Of a DNA stretch of 64,000 nucleotides, positions 38,785-49,064 are shown piece after piece. Source of the DNA: Aromatoleum aromaticum EbN1 (lineage in GTDB: Bacteria; Pseudomonadota; Gammaproteobacteria; Burkholderiales; Rhodocyclaceae); NCBI RefSeq assembly GCF_000025965.1, contig NC_006513.1:1674001-1738000 (forward strand), given 5' to 3'. Made by a program: the position numbers and the translations under genes. The stretch's first letter is position 1, and each line of letters starts with the position of its first letter. The notes under the pieces are model-generated. The model was given only the letters and a program-made list of their open reading frames with translations. It was not told the DNA's origin and ran no database searches.

Positions 38785-39333
38785 ATGTTTCTATTCGACT
38801 GGTTGTTCGGCGCGAAAAAGGAAGTCGCCTCGACTGCGAAAACTCCGGACGCGACCGCGCCCGGAACCGCCGCGCCGCGTGTCGCCGCGACGGCTCCCGG
38901 CACGCAGATCCGGTACGACCCACAGCTGATCAGCGCGCTGAAGGAAGATCATCAGCACCTGCTCGGGATCTTTACCGCGATCGTCGCGGCACGCAACGCG
39001 GGGAATCTTTCACTCGCGCAGACGCAACTGGACCGCTTGCGGATCGGGCTGATGGATCACCTGCTCAAGGAAAACGTCCGGCTGTACGTCTACCTGGAAC
39101 ATTTCCTGAAGACCGACGCGGTCAGCCACGAGCTGATGCACGGTTTCCGTCACGAGATGGACGACATCGGCCGCGCCGTCGTCGACTTTCTCGACCGATA
39201 CCGGCAGATCGGCACCCATCCGGAACTGGCGGCGCAGTTCGGTTCGGACCTCGACGCGATCGGCGAGGCCCTCGCCGGCCGGATCCGCCGCGAGGAAGAG
39301 ATCCTTTACCCGATGTACCTGCCGCCGAACTGA
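38785..39333 (+). CDS. hemerythrin-domain protein
   Basis: A 182-residue protein; the ATG at 38785 has GGGAGATG before it, and the longer frame to 38461 overlaps the candidate small RNA. An N-terminal amphipathic or hydrophobic stretch (MFLFDWLFGAKKE) and an Ala/Pro/Thr-rich linker precede the four-helix HHE domain. Candidate iron ligands are in LKEDHQHLLGIF, GLMDHLLKENVRLYVYLEHFL, HELMHGF and EEEILYPMY. It may store or sense oxygen or NO. The position near the NO/oxygen respiration cluster is suggestive only. Confidence 0.82.
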   Translation: MFLFDWLFGAKKEVASTAKTPDATAPGTAAPRVAATAPGTQIRYDPQLISALKEDHQHLLGIFTAIVAARNAGNLSLAQTQLDRLRIGLMDHLLKENVRLYVYLEHFLKTDAVSHELMHGFRHEMDDIGRAVVDFLDRYRQIGTHPELAAQFGSDLDAIGEALAGRIRREEEILYPMYLPPN

Positions 39334-39426
39334 CGGCCCGTGTGTCAATGGGGGCGCCGCGCTTTTTCCGGTGTGGTGCCGGAAACGCTGCGCCCCGGCA
39401 CCCGGCCGTTGCGTCGGGGAAAGCGC

Positions 39427-39747
39427 CTATTCGACCGTCACCGCCGTGCCGCTGACGGCGACCATCAGCATGCCGTTCTTTTCGCCCAGCACCTCGTAGT
39501 CGATATCGACTCCGACGACGGCATTCGCGCCGAGCCGGCCGGCCGCTTCGGCGAGGTCTTCGAACGCGGTTTCGCGGGCCGAGCGCAAAGTCTTTTCGTA
39601 CGAACCCGACCGCCCGCCGACGATGTCGCGCACGGCAGCGAACATGTCCTTGAAGACGTTCGCGCCGATGATCGCCTCGCCGGCGACGACGCCGTGATAG
39701 CTGCGGATCGTCCTGCCTTCGATGGTCGGAGTCGTGGTCATCAGCAT
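39427..39747 (-). CDS. YbjQ-family (UPF0145) protein
   Basis: A 106-residue protein of the YbjQ family, pentameric in solved structures and of uncertain role. Signature stretches are [30 protein letters not shown] and [16 protein letters not shown] (each shortened here only by memory). The start is the ATG at 39747 or the one at 39741 (MTTTPTIEG), which would match the E. coli N-terminus better. It follows the ABC-F gene by 50 bases on the same strand. A much longer open frame to 40986 is a shadow of that gene. Confidence 0.88.
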   Translation of the reverse strand: MLMTTTPTIEGRTIRSYHGVVAGEAIIGANVFKDMFAAVRDIVGGRSGSYEKTLRSARETAFEDLAEAAGRLGANAVVGVDIDYEVLGEKNGMLMVAVSGTAVTVE

Positions 39748-39797
39748 GGCTTGCCTCTGTCGTGGTTGCAAAGCGGATGCGGAGGATCGTGCAGGGG

Positions 39798-41480
<1,683 letters not shown>

Positions 41481-41632
41481 GGGCGGGCTTTCGTTGGACG
41501 TGGCGCATGATAGCGAGCGCGCCATTCCATTCCTACGAAAACTTCCAGCGCGGATGCGAACGGCTCCCGCGCGGCCCGTGCAATCCGGGCGGCGCGAGGC
41601 GTCGCAGCTCCACGACGCCCGGCCACTGTCGC

Positions 41633-42094
41633 TCACGCATTTTCCGCCCGGACCGTGACCCCACGCAGCCGGATGTAAGGCCGGACCTCTTCTGCATTAC
41701 GCAGGATGTCCGCAAGGGTGCGCTTGTCGAGGACCGCGAAGAAAGCTTCCAACGCGTCGCGAAACGTCGCCTGCAGTTCGCACACGGGCGACAGCACGCA
41801 GCGGTTGTTGACGCGGCTGAAGCATTCGACCAGCGCGAACTCCTGCTCCGCGGCACGCACCACCTGTCCGATGTTGATCTCGTCCGGCGGCTTCCTGAGC
41901 CGCACTCCGCCGCTGCGCCCGCGGGTGGTCTCGACGAGGCCGTCCAGGCTCAGGCGATGGATGATCTTCATCAGGTGGTTCTTGGATATGTCATAACCGT
42001 CGGCGATCTGCTGGATCGTCACCTGTTCGTTGCGATGCAGGCCGAGAAAAATCAACGTCCTGAGCGTGTAATCGGTGTAGTCGGTGAGCTTCAT
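41633..42094 (-). CDS. nsrR: NsrR-type Rrf2 regulator
   Basis: A 153-residue repressor of the Rrf2 family. The winged helix (QQIADGYDISKNHLMKIIHRLSLDG) binds DNA. Three cysteines in CFSRVNNRCVLSPVC near residues 92-106 fit the iron-sulfur cluster ligands of NsrR, which loses DNA binding when the cluster reacts with NO. It is divergent from the oxidase operon with a 130-bp shared promoter region, so it probably controls that operon and itself. Confidence 0.88.
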   Translation of the reverse strand: MKLTDYTDYTLRTLIFLGLHRNEQVTIQQIADGYDISKNHLMKIIHRLSLDGLVETTRGRSGGVRLRKPPDEINIGQVVRAAEQEFALVECFSRVNNRCVLSPVCELQATFRDALEAFFAVLDKRTLADILRNAEEVRPYIRLRGVTVRAENA

Positions 42095-42131
42095 CCGGAC
42101 CTCTTACCAGATTAAACATGTATTGGCCAGA

Positions 42132-42160
42132 TTGCTTTTCGTAGCGCCGCAGAATAACAT
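42132..42160 (+). promoter_or_regulatory. candidate promoter of the oxidase operon with NsrR-like half-sites
   Basis: TTGCTT (42132-42137) and TAACAT (42155-42160), 17 bases apart. The -10 element overlaps AACATGTAC, and an AAACATGTATT lies at about 42114-42124. Both resemble the ATGNATT half of NsrR operators. A complete palindromic NsrR site is not obvious. Confidence 0.4.
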
Positions 42161-42224
42161 GTACGGCTTGTATATCTTTTGACCCTGCCGACGCGAAAGT
42201 ACTCCTTCGCCGCTTCCGATTGCC

Positions 42225-43853
42225 ATGGATATCCCCACCCTCCTCCTTTCTTCCTTCATCATCGCAGTGACCGGCCTGTTCGTTTTCATCTGGTCGCTGC
42301 GCAAAGGCGTGCTCGATCCGGATCCCGCAGCGGCCAAAGTCATCTTCGGCCCCGGCGAGATCGGCCGGGTCGAAGAGCCGGCCGTCACTTCGGCGGCCGA
42401 GCATCGCCTGCAGCGGTCAGTGACCGCTGTTGCGCCGGTCGAGCCGGATCCCGCCGCGTTGCGGACCCGGCTGGAGGCCGACCGCTCCGCGGCCCGCCCC
42501 GCGTTCGTGCTGCTGGGCTTCGCGGTACTGTGGCTGCTGGTCGCATCGCTTGCCGGCCTGACCAGTTCGATCAAGCTCCACGAGCCGGACTGGCTGACCC
42601 AGTACGCGTGGCTCACTTTCGGCCGCATCCGCAGCATCCATCTTAACGCCGTCGCTTATGGCTGGGCGCCGATGGCGGCGCTCGGCATCGCGCTGTGGAT
42701 GATGCCGCGGCTGCTCAAGACGAAGCTCGTCGGTGCACGTTTCGCGATTTCCGGCGCGCTGCTGTGGAACCTCGGGCTCGCGGTCGGCATCGGCTGCATC
42801 GCCGCCGGCATCAACGACGGCATGGAATGGCTGGAAATCCCGTGGCAGGTCGGCACGCTGTTCGCCGTCGGCGGCGCGCTGATCGGCCTGCCGCTGGTGT
42901 TCACGCTGCGGCACCGGCAGGTGGAACACCTGTACGTCTCGGTGTGGTACATGGGCGCCGCGCTGTTCTGGTTCCCGGTGCTGTACATCGTCGCGAAGCT
43001 GCCGAATCTCCACTTCGGCGTCGAGCAGGCGACGATGAACTGGTGGTTCGGCCACAACGTGCTCGGCCTCTTCTACACGCCGCTGTCGCTGGCCGCAGTC
43101 TATTACCTGCTGCCGAAAGTGATCGGGCGGCCGATCCAGTCCTACAACCTGTCGCTGATCGGCTTCTGGTGCCTCGCGTTTTTCTACGGTCAGGTCGGCG
43201 GACACCATCTGGTCGGCGGGCCGGTGCCGGAGTGGCTGATCACGCTGTCGATCGTGCAGAGCGTGATGATGATCATCCCGGTCGTGGCGTTTTCGGTGAA
43301 CCAGCATCTGACGATGCGCGGCAATTTCTCCGCCCTGCGCCATTCGCCGACGCTGCGCTTCGTCGTGCTGGGCGGAATGATGTACACGCTGAGCTCGATC
43401 CAGGGCTCGTTCGAGGCACTGCGCAGCGTCAGCACGGTCACCCACTTCACCCATTTCACCGTCGCTCACGCCCATCTCGGGCTGTACGGTTTCGTGACGC
43501 TGGTGATGTTCGGCGCCATCTACTTCGCGATGCCGCGCATCGTGTCGCGCGAATGGCCGTATCCGAAGCTCATCGCGCTGCACTTCTGGCTCGTGACGAT
43601 CGGGTTCGCGATCTACTTCGTGACGCTGACGATCGGCGGCGTGCTGCAGGGACTGAGCATGCTCGACGCCAGCCAGCCTTTCATGGAGTCGGTACGCGTG
43701 ACCCTGCCGTACCTGCAGGGTCGTTCGATCGGTGGCGCGCTGATGACGCTCGGCCATCTGGTGTTTGCCGCGCACTTCGTGGTGATGGCGTTGCGCCGGG
43801 GGCCGCAGCGCAGTGAAGCCGCCTTGCTCCGTCCCCTCGCTGCGGCTGCCTGA
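42225..43853 (+). CDS. cbb3-like heme-copper oxidase catalytic subunit with CcoS-like N-terminus
   Basis: A 542-residue membrane protein. Residues 1-45 (GLFVFIWSLRKGVLDPDPAA then AKVIFGPGE) resemble CcoS, normally a separate assembly protein. A charged linker leads to a CcoN-like core. Low-spin heme ligands His139 and His417, heme b3 ligand His415, CuB ligands His277, His327 and His328, and Tyr321 (six residues before His327) are all present at family spacing. The glutamate of the CcoN motif TFEGPM is Gln393. The tyrosine argues for oxygen reduction rather than NO reduction. It is the first gene of a five-gene operon divergent from nsrR. Confidence 0.85.
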   Translation: MDIPTLLLSSFIIAVTGLFVFIWSLRKGVLDPDPAAAKVIFGPGEIGRVEEPAVTSAAEHRLQRSVTAVAPVEPDPAALRTRLEADRSAARPAFVLLGFAVLWLLVASLAGLTSSIKLHEPDWLTQYAWLTFGRIRSIHLNAVAYGWAPMAALGIALWMMPRLLKTKLVGARFAISGALLWNLGLAVGIGCIAAGINDGMEWLEIPWQVGTLFAVGGALIGLPLVFTLRHRQVEHLYVSVWYMGAALFWFPVLYIVAKLPNLHFGVEQATMNWWFGHNVLGLFYTPLSLAAVYYLLPKVIGRPIQSYNLSLIGFWCLAFFYGQVGGHHLVGGPVPEWLITLSIVQSVMMIIPVVAFSVNQHLTMRGNFSALRHSPTLRFVVLGGMMYTLSSIQGSFEALRSVSTVTHFTHFTVAHAHLGLYGFVTLVMFGAIYFAMPRIVSREWPYPKLIALHFWLVTIGFAIYFVTLTIGGVLQGLSMLDASQPFMESVRVTLPYLQGRSIGGALMTLGHLVFAAHFVVMALRRGPQRSEAALLRPLAAAA

Positions 43854-43856
43854 ACC

Positions 43857-44462
43857 ATGGAAAATGGCGTCAAACTCATCTCCGGCGCGCTGGTCACTCT
43901 GGCCATCGCAACGGTCTCCCTCGTCGTGCTGCCTTATCTGCAGCTGCAGGACGTGCCGCCCACGCCGGGCCTGAAACCCTACACTGAAGTCGAACTGCGC
44001 GGACGGCAGGAATACATCAAGCAGGGTTGCCTGTACTGCCATTCGCAGCAGCCACGCGACCCCCGCCAGGCTCCCGACGACCAGCGCGGCTGGGGCCGGC
44101 CGTCAGTCGCGGGGGACTACTATTACGACCGCCCGCATCTGCTCGGCACGATGCGCACCGGCCCCGATCTGCTGAACATCGGCGCCCGCCAGTCGAGCGT
44201 CGACTGGCAGCTCGGCCACCTGTACCAGCCGCGTGCCTACGTGCCGGGCAGCATCATGCCGGGCTATCCCTACCTGTTCGAGATCAAGGAAGCCGCCGCG
44301 CCGGGCGACAGGATCGTCACGCTGCCACCCGAGTTCGCACCCGCGCGCGGAGTCGTCGTCGCGACGCAGGCGGCCGAGGACCTCGTCAGTTATCTGCTGT
44401 CGCTCGACCGGACTTTCCCCGCGCTCGCCGCCGGTGCCGATTCCCGGCGCGCCACAAACTGA
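43857..44462 (+). CDS. CcoO-like membrane-anchored monoheme cytochrome c
   Basis: A 201-residue subunit beginning three bases after the catalytic subunit. An N-terminal helix (ISGALVTLAIATVSLVVLPYL) anchors it; the heme site is GCLYCHSQQPR and the distal methionine is likely in PGSIMPGYPYLF. The pattern EYIKQGCLYCHSQQ and the RTGPDLLNIG segment are those of CcoO. It should pass electrons to the heme-copper centre on the periplasmic side. It is about the length of canonical CcoO. Confidence 0.88.
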   Translation: MENGVKLISGALVTLAIATVSLVVLPYLQLQDVPPTPGLKPYTEVELRGRQEYIKQGCLYCHSQQPRDPRQAPDDQRGWGRPSVAGDYYYDRPHLLGTMRTGPDLLNIGARQSSVDWQLGHLYQPRAYVPGSIMPGYPYLFEIKEAAAPGDRIVTLPPEFAPARGVVVATQAAEDLVSYLLSLDRTFPALAAGADSRRATN

Positions 44463-44482
44463 CCCGCAGGGCTGCATCGACC

Positions 44483-45070
44483 ATGACCGACCAATCCCGC
44501 AACGACATCCCGCAACGCCGCGAACACCCCGACCCGCATGAAGCGTTGAACCCGGTGCCCGCCATCCTGCTGGCGATGATCGCGCTGCTGCTCGCGTGGG
44601 CCGTCCATTATCTCTACACGGCGCAGCCGGCCACCGATCCAGCGTTGGGGGACCGGCGCAGCGTCGAGATCCTTGCCGCCCTGCCGGCGAAAGCGGCGGA
44701 TGGCGGCCAGATTTTCAGCGCGAATTGCGCGGCCTGCCATCAGGCGGCCGGGACCGGCATCCCGCAGGTGTTCCCGCCGCTCGCCGGTTCGGAGTGGGTG
44801 ACCGGCAAGGAGCCGGCGCTGATCCAGATTCTGCTGCACGGCGTCGCCGGCAGCATCGAAGTCGGTGGAGTGACTTACAACGGTGCGATGCCGGCGTTCG
44901 GCGACAAGTTCGACGACGCCGAGATAGCCGCGCTTCTCAGTTACATCCGCGGTGAATGGGGCAACCAGGCCGAGCCGGTCACGCCGGAGTCGGTGCAGGC
45001 CCAGCGCGCAGCGACCGCCGACCGCACGGCGCCGTGGAATGGCGGCGCCGAACTCGTGCAGCTGAAGTAG
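44483..45070 (+). CDS. membrane-anchored monoheme cytochrome c (CcoP-like position)
   Basis: A 195-residue protein with a cytoplasmic N-terminus, one helix (AILLAMIALLLAWAVHYLY) and one class-I cytochrome c domain: heme site NCAACHQAAG and methionine in NGAMPAFGDKF. Canonical CcoP carries two hemes; only one is seen here, so this is a smaller electron-entry subunit. Start at the ATG at 44483, 20 bases after the previous stop. Confidence 0.85.
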   Translation: MTDQSRNDIPQRREHPDPHEALNPVPAILLAMIALLLAWAVHYLYTAQPATDPALGDRRSVEILAALPAKAADGGQIFSANCAACHQAAGTGIPQVFPPLAGSEWVTGKEPALIQILLHGVAGSIEVGGVTYNGAMPAFGDKFDDAEIAALLSYIRGEWGNQAEPVTPESVQAQRAATADRTAPWNGGAELVQLK

Positions 45071-45083
45071 GGCGCCACGCGCA

Positions 45084-45719
45084 GTGTCCGTCCTGCGTAC
45101 CGCCGTCGCGCTCATGCTGGTTGCGGCGCTCGGCATCATCGCGTTCGCCGGCATGACCGACGGTTTTCGCGTCGTCACCAGCGAGGCGGCGCGCCGCCTG
45201 GCGGTGGCCGAACGCCCTGCCGTCGTGCCGGACGTGCGACTGGCCGGTGCGGACGGAACGATCCGGCCGCTGCATGCGGCACTCGCCAGCGACCGGCGGG
45301 TCGCCCTCGTCGATTTCATCTACACGCGCTGCGACACGATCTGCTCCGTGCTCGGCAACGAGTTCCAGCAGCTGCAGCGGGAGATCGTCGCGCAGGGCCT
45401 GCAGGACCGGGTCCGCCTGATCACGATCAGTTTCGACCCCGCCCACGACGATCCCGCGACCCTCGCCCTCTACGCTATACGCATGAACGCGAATCCTGCG
45501 CTGTGGCAGTTTGCCACCGTCGCCGACACGCGGAAACTGATGCCGCTACTGGCGAGCTTCGGCATCGTCGTGATCCCGGACGGGATGGGCGGCTTCGTGC
45601 ACAACGCGGCGATCCACGCGGTCACGCCCGATGGCCGGCTGGCCCGGATTCACGGTCTGGGCGAATTCCGCCAGGCCTTGTACGAGGCGGCCGGACTCGC
45701 CGCGGCAGGCCAAGGATGA
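45084..45719 (+). CDS. Sco1/SenC-type copper chaperone
   Basis: A 211-residue thioredoxin-fold protein anchored by an N-terminal helix. The copper-binding pair is present as FIYTRCDTICSVLG (CxxxC), and the third ligand histidine is likely in HNAAIHAV. Sco proteins deliver copper to heme-copper oxidases, which supports real assembly of the CuB centre encoded upstream. The start is a GTG at 45084. The stop overlaps the next gene as ATGA. Confidence 0.88.
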   Translation: MSVLRTAVALMLVAALGIIAFAGMTDGFRVVTSEAARRLAVAERPAVVPDVRLAGADGTIRPLHAALASDRRVALVDFIYTRCDTICSVLGNEFQQLQREIVAQGLQDRVRLITISFDPAHDDPATLALYAIRMNANPALWQFATVADTRKLMPLLASFGIVVIPDGMGGFVHNAAIHAVTPDGRLARIHGLGEFRQALYEAAGLAAAGQG

Positions 45720-46393
45720 GCGGCCGCGCGTGCGTTGCCCTCGCGCTGGCCGTCGTCGCCGCAAGCGGGCTGCCGCCGTTGCGCGCGTGGCTGGAGGCGG
45801 ACATGGCCCGCCACATGCTGCTGCAGTTCCCGCTGCTGCTGCTGGCCGGCGGACTGCTGGCGTCCGCTTTGCCGGCGCGCTTGCGTCGATGCATCGACGC
45901 CTGCAACGTACACGGCCTCAGCGGACTGTTCCTGTTCCTGCTGGTGTCCGGCTTTTGGATGGTCCCGCGGGCGCTGGACGAGGCGCTGCTCTCCGTCTGG
46001 GTCGAGCTGGCCAAGTTCGGTTCGCTGCTCGGCGCCGGCGCTGGGCTGCAGCTCTCGTGGCGCGCCGCGGCGCCGATCGTCCAGGCCTTTTTTCTCGGCA
46101 ACTGGGCGTGGATGAGCGCGGCGGTCGGCCTGCTTTACCAGGACGTCACGGTCCGCTTGTGCAACCTATACCTGCTGGATCAGCAGCTCGTCGCGGGGCG
46201 CGGGCTCGTCGTGCTGGCACTGGTGCTGCCCGTGATCTGGGTTGGCACTCTGGCCCGGAGCGGCTATTTGGGAAATTTCCTGTCCGACGACGCAGCGGTT
46301 GCCGGTCGTGACCGGCCTCCGTCCTCTCCTGCGGAACCGGCCCGTGCATCTCGCGGTTTCCCGGCACCGACCGATGCGCAACGCCCCTCATGA
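45716..46393 (+). CDS. polytopic membrane protein of the oxidase operon
   Basis: A 225-residue protein with about six hydrophobic segments (for example MARHMLLQFPLLLLAGGLLA and LFLFLLVSGFWMVP) and a polar Pro/Ser-rich C-terminal tail. The histidine in the ARHMLLQ segment recalls the HM..H motifs of CtaG-like (caa3_CtaG) assembly proteins, but the match is weak. It is the last gene of the operon and translationally coupled to the Sco gene, so a role in copper handling or oxidase assembly is likely. Confidence 0.65.
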   Translation: MSGRACVALALAVVAASGLPPLRAWLEADMARHMLLQFPLLLLAGGLLASALPARLRRCIDACNVHGLSGLFLFLLVSGFWMVPRALDEALLSVWVELAKFGSLLGAGAGLQLSWRAAAPIVQAFFLGNWAWMSAAVGLLYQDVTVRLCNLYLLDQQLVAGRGLVVLALVLPVIWVGTLARSGYLGNFLSDDAAVAGRDRPPSSPAEPARASRGFPAPTDAQRPS

Positions 46394-46471
46394 CGCGCCC
46401 CCTCCGGAACATCGTCGTCGCATTCCACGGGCTTCCCGATCACCCGCTCGGCGCACCCGCGGCTGCCGGCC

Positions 46472-47026
46472 CTACCAGCTGCGCACGCGGCCGGTGTCGA
46501 GGTGGACGAACTGGTCGTGCGGATAGTAGCCGACGCCGCCGACACCCAGAGACAGCGCCGCATCGCGCAGATCGGCAAGCGGGGTGTCGGCGATGCGCAC
46601 GTCGATCGCCTTGCCGTCCATGTGCAGGCTGCGCTTGGCAACGCCGCCGCCGCGCGTGTTGCGCAGCGTCGAATTGGTGGTCGGGCAGCGGTAGCCCGAA
46701 ATCACCTGGAACGACTCGCGCGAGCCGAGCGTGAGCTTAAGCCGGTAGAGCAGATCGAACAGTTTGGGGTCCATGTGGCCGACTTCGCCGGAATAATGAT
46801 CGCGCATGAAACGGTTGAGCTTCGTCAGCGCCTCGGGCACGTATCGCTCGCCGACGGCATACACGACCGAGACGCGCTCGCCGGTATGAGTATGGTCGAA
46901 CGCGAGGCTGCGCGCGTCGCGCACCGAAGCGCTCGCTGACCGCGCGAAAGGCAGCGCCGCGCCGGCGACGGCCAGCCTGGCGGATTGACGGAGAAAATGG
47001 CGTCGGGAATGCACGGTCTGCTTCAT
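46472..47026 (-). CDS. YcbK/MepK-type murein endopeptidase (DUF882)
   Basis: A 184-residue exported protein. The N-terminus SRRHFLRQSARLAVAGAALP is a twin-arginine signal. The zinc peptidase motif of the M15-like fold is visible in SGYRCPTTNSTLRN, SLHMDGKAIDVR and HLDTGRVRSW. E. coli MepK cleaves meso-DAP 3-3 crosslinks, the product of LD-transpeptidases. The gene lies 22 bases after an LdtD-like gene, the same pairing as ycbB-ycbK in E. coli. I chose the ATG at 47026. Confidence 0.88.
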   Translation of the reverse strand: MKQTVHSRRHFLRQSARLAVAGAALPFARSASASVRDARSLAFDHTHTGERVSVVYAVGERYVPEALTKLNRFMRDHYSGEVGHMDPKLFDLLYRLKLTLGSRESFQVISGYRCPTTNSTLRNTRGGGVAKRSLHMDGKAIDVRIADTPLADLRDAALSLGVGGVGYYPHDQFVHLDTGRVRSW

Positions 47027-47048
47027 CTTCGAAGTTCCAGGGTCAGGG

Positions 47049-48680
47049 TCAGTATCGGGTATCGCGCCCTTTCTGCTGCGCAAGGGACGGTTGGCCGCTT
47101 CGGGCGGGCTGCCGCAGCGCCGCATCGAGCAATGTGTCGTGCCCGTAGATGTCCCGGAAAAAATAGACCATGCCGTCGCTTTTGACCAGGACCGTGCTGT
47201 AGGCAATCACCACCGGCAAAGGTTCGCGAAGCCGCAGCGTCTTCGACACCCCTCCGGCCATCGCCGCGCGGATGCGCTCTTCGCTCCACTCGGGGTCATC
47301 CTGCAGCACGAATTTCGCCAGCACCACGGGCTCTTCGACGCGAATGCAGCCGTGGCTGAAATCGCGCCGGTCCTTGCCGAAGAGGCGGGGGGTCGACGTG
47401 TGGTGCAGGAAAATGTTGTCGTTGTTCGGGAAAATGAACTTGATGTCGCCCAGTGCGTTGCTCGGTCCCGGGCGCTGGCGGATGCGCATCTCGCCGCGCA
47501 GCACCGCGTCCAGGTATTCCGGCGCGAACGTCGGGATCACCTGCCCGTTGCCGGTGACGAATTCGAAGCCCTGCTGGCGCAGATACGCGGCATCGCGGCG
47601 CAGCTTGGGAATCGTTTCCGCCCGGGCGATCGACGGCGGGACGTTCCAGTAGGGGCTGAACTCGATGAAACGCATGTCCTCGTCGAAAAGCGGGGTGCGC
47701 GTGTCGAGTGCGCTGCCGACGATGACTTTCATCGCCGTCTTGACTTCGACCCGGCCATCGCGCGCCTCATAGGCTCGCAACACGAATTCGGGGACGTTGA
47801 CGACGATCATGCGCGGCCCCTGCAGCAGCGGCGTCCAGCGCAGGCGTTCCAGCGTCAGCTCGATCTGCCGCACGCGCGCGACCGGCGACACGTCGAGCTG
47901 TTCGAGCGTCGCCTTGCCGACGACGCCGTCCTCGGCGAGTCCGTGGCGCCGCTGGAAAGCCTTGACGCCTTCGACGAGCGCACCCTCGTAGCGCAGCGGC
48001 ACCGGCGTGGCGGCCGGCAAGTCGCCGAGCGCGACCAGGCGTTGCATCAGGACAGGCATTCCCGCATACGCTTGCCCTGGCTCCAGCTTGCGCTGCGGCG
48101 GGCGCGGCAGCGCGGCAAGCCACGGCGCAATTCCGGACGGATCGCGAGCCAGGATGCGGTAGCGCCGCAGCGCTTCGCGCACGTTCGCGTAAAGCGGCAG
48201 CACGGGCGCGACGCGGCGCACCGCGTCCGGCAGGCGGCGCTCGAGCACCGCCGCGTACAGGTAGGTGACGGGATCGAAACCGTCCGCGGCCGGTGCGACG
48301 AAATTCGCATGGACCTGGCGCGGGTCGACGCGGCCGAAACGCAGGTCCGTCAGGTAGCGCTGCATCGCTGCCGTCAGCGCGATATCGAGCTGCGCGACGT
48401 CCTCGTCTGCCCACGCCCACCCGTCGGCCGCATCGGCAACGGCGCGGCGCAGCCCTTCGGCATCGTAATCGCGCGCATCGAGCCCGTCTTCGGCGGCCGC
48501 CGCGAGGATATCGACGGCCTGCCACGCCTGCGCACTCGGTCGCCCGCCGTCGAACCACAGCGGCTCCGCTGCCGCTGCGCCCGCGCCCAGCACCGCCACG
48601 CAGAAAACCGCCGCGCGCCTGCGTCCTGCGACGCAGCTGAGGAAAACAGAAAAAAGTCCGAATATTCCGGATTGGCTCAC
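47049..48680 (-). CDS. LD-transpeptidase YcbB/LdtD-like
   Basis: A 543-residue periplasmic enzyme that makes 3-3 crosslinks in peptidoglycan. A signal peptide is followed by a helical domain, a PG_binding_1 motif (GVKAFQRRHGLAEDGVVGKAT) and the YkuD catalytic domain. The active site is SHGCIRVEEP, preceded by HHTSTPRLFGKDRRDF. The long insert before the cysteine is typical of LdtD. It is upstream of the MepK-like gene. Confidence 0.92.
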   Translation of the reverse strand: MSQSGIFGLFSVFLSCVAGRRRAAVFCVAVLGAGAAAAEPLWFDGGRPSAQAWQAVDILAAAAEDGLDARDYDAEGLRRAVADAADGWAWADEDVAQLDIALTAAMQRYLTDLRFGRVDPRQVHANFVAPAADGFDPVTYLYAAVLERRLPDAVRRVAPVLPLYANVREALRRYRILARDPSGIAPWLAALPRPPQRKLEPGQAYAGMPVLMQRLVALGDLPAATPVPLRYEGALVEGVKAFQRRHGLAEDGVVGKATLEQLDVSPVARVRQIELTLERLRWTPLLQGPRMIVVNVPEFVLRAYEARDGRVEVKTAMKVIVGSALDTRTPLFDEDMRFIEFSPYWNVPPSIARAETIPKLRRDAAYLRQQGFEFVTGNGQVIPTFAPEYLDAVLRGEMRIRQRPGPSNALGDIKFIFPNNDNIFLHHTSTPRLFGKDRRDFSHGCIRVEEPVVLAKFVLQDDPEWSEERIRAAMAGGVSKTLRLREPLPVVIAYSTVLVKSDGMVYFFRDIYGHDTLLDAALRQPARSGQPSLAQQKGRDTRY

Positions 48681-48803
48681 CCTGGGTCATCTCCTTCTGG
48701 CGCGACATGAACCCGGTTCGCGTCGCCTTCCAGCCAGTCTACCGTGCTTCTTCCAGTCGTCTACGAGCGCTTTTCGCCACCCGGGTTCACGCCGGCGCGG
48801 CCG

Positions 48804-49064
48804 TCACTTGCGCCGCCGGCGCCTGACGACATCCATGACTTTCTCGATATGCCGTCGCGCCTGCTTGTTCGCACGCTCCGACTTGACGTCGAGCGCTTTC
48901 TGCACGAGCGCATGGAACGCGACGAGGTCGAGCAGCGGATAGTCGTCGAGCACGCCCTGATCCTGGAAGAACTCGGCGATCCAGCGCGGGTCGAGTTCGA
49001 CCCTGCCCGTCTCGTGCAGGTATTCGGTGGCCGCCATCTCGACGTATTCGGAAAGTTTCCGCAT
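48804..49064 (-). CDS. 86-residue hypothetical protein
   Basis: The frame opens at 49202, but the ATG at 49064 (MRKLSEYVEMAATEYLHETG) gives a soluble, helix-rich protein without the Arg-rich non-coding-looking N-terminus. An acidic centre (QDQGVLDDYPLLDLVAFHAL) is followed by a very basic tail ending VVRRRRRK, which could bind nucleic acid. I recognise no named family. It stands alone, 123 bases from the LdtD-like gene. Confidence 0.6.
   Translation of the reverse strand: MRKLSEYVEMAATEYLHETGRVELDPRWIAEFFQDQGVLDDYPLLDLVAFHALVQKALDVKSERANKQARRHIEKVMDVVRRRRRK

Noticed and set aside
42225-43853. Catalytic subunit as a NorB-type NO reductase
   Set aside because: The tyrosine six residues before the CuB histidine pair is kept and the CcoN ligand spacing fits; NO reductases lack this tyrosine.
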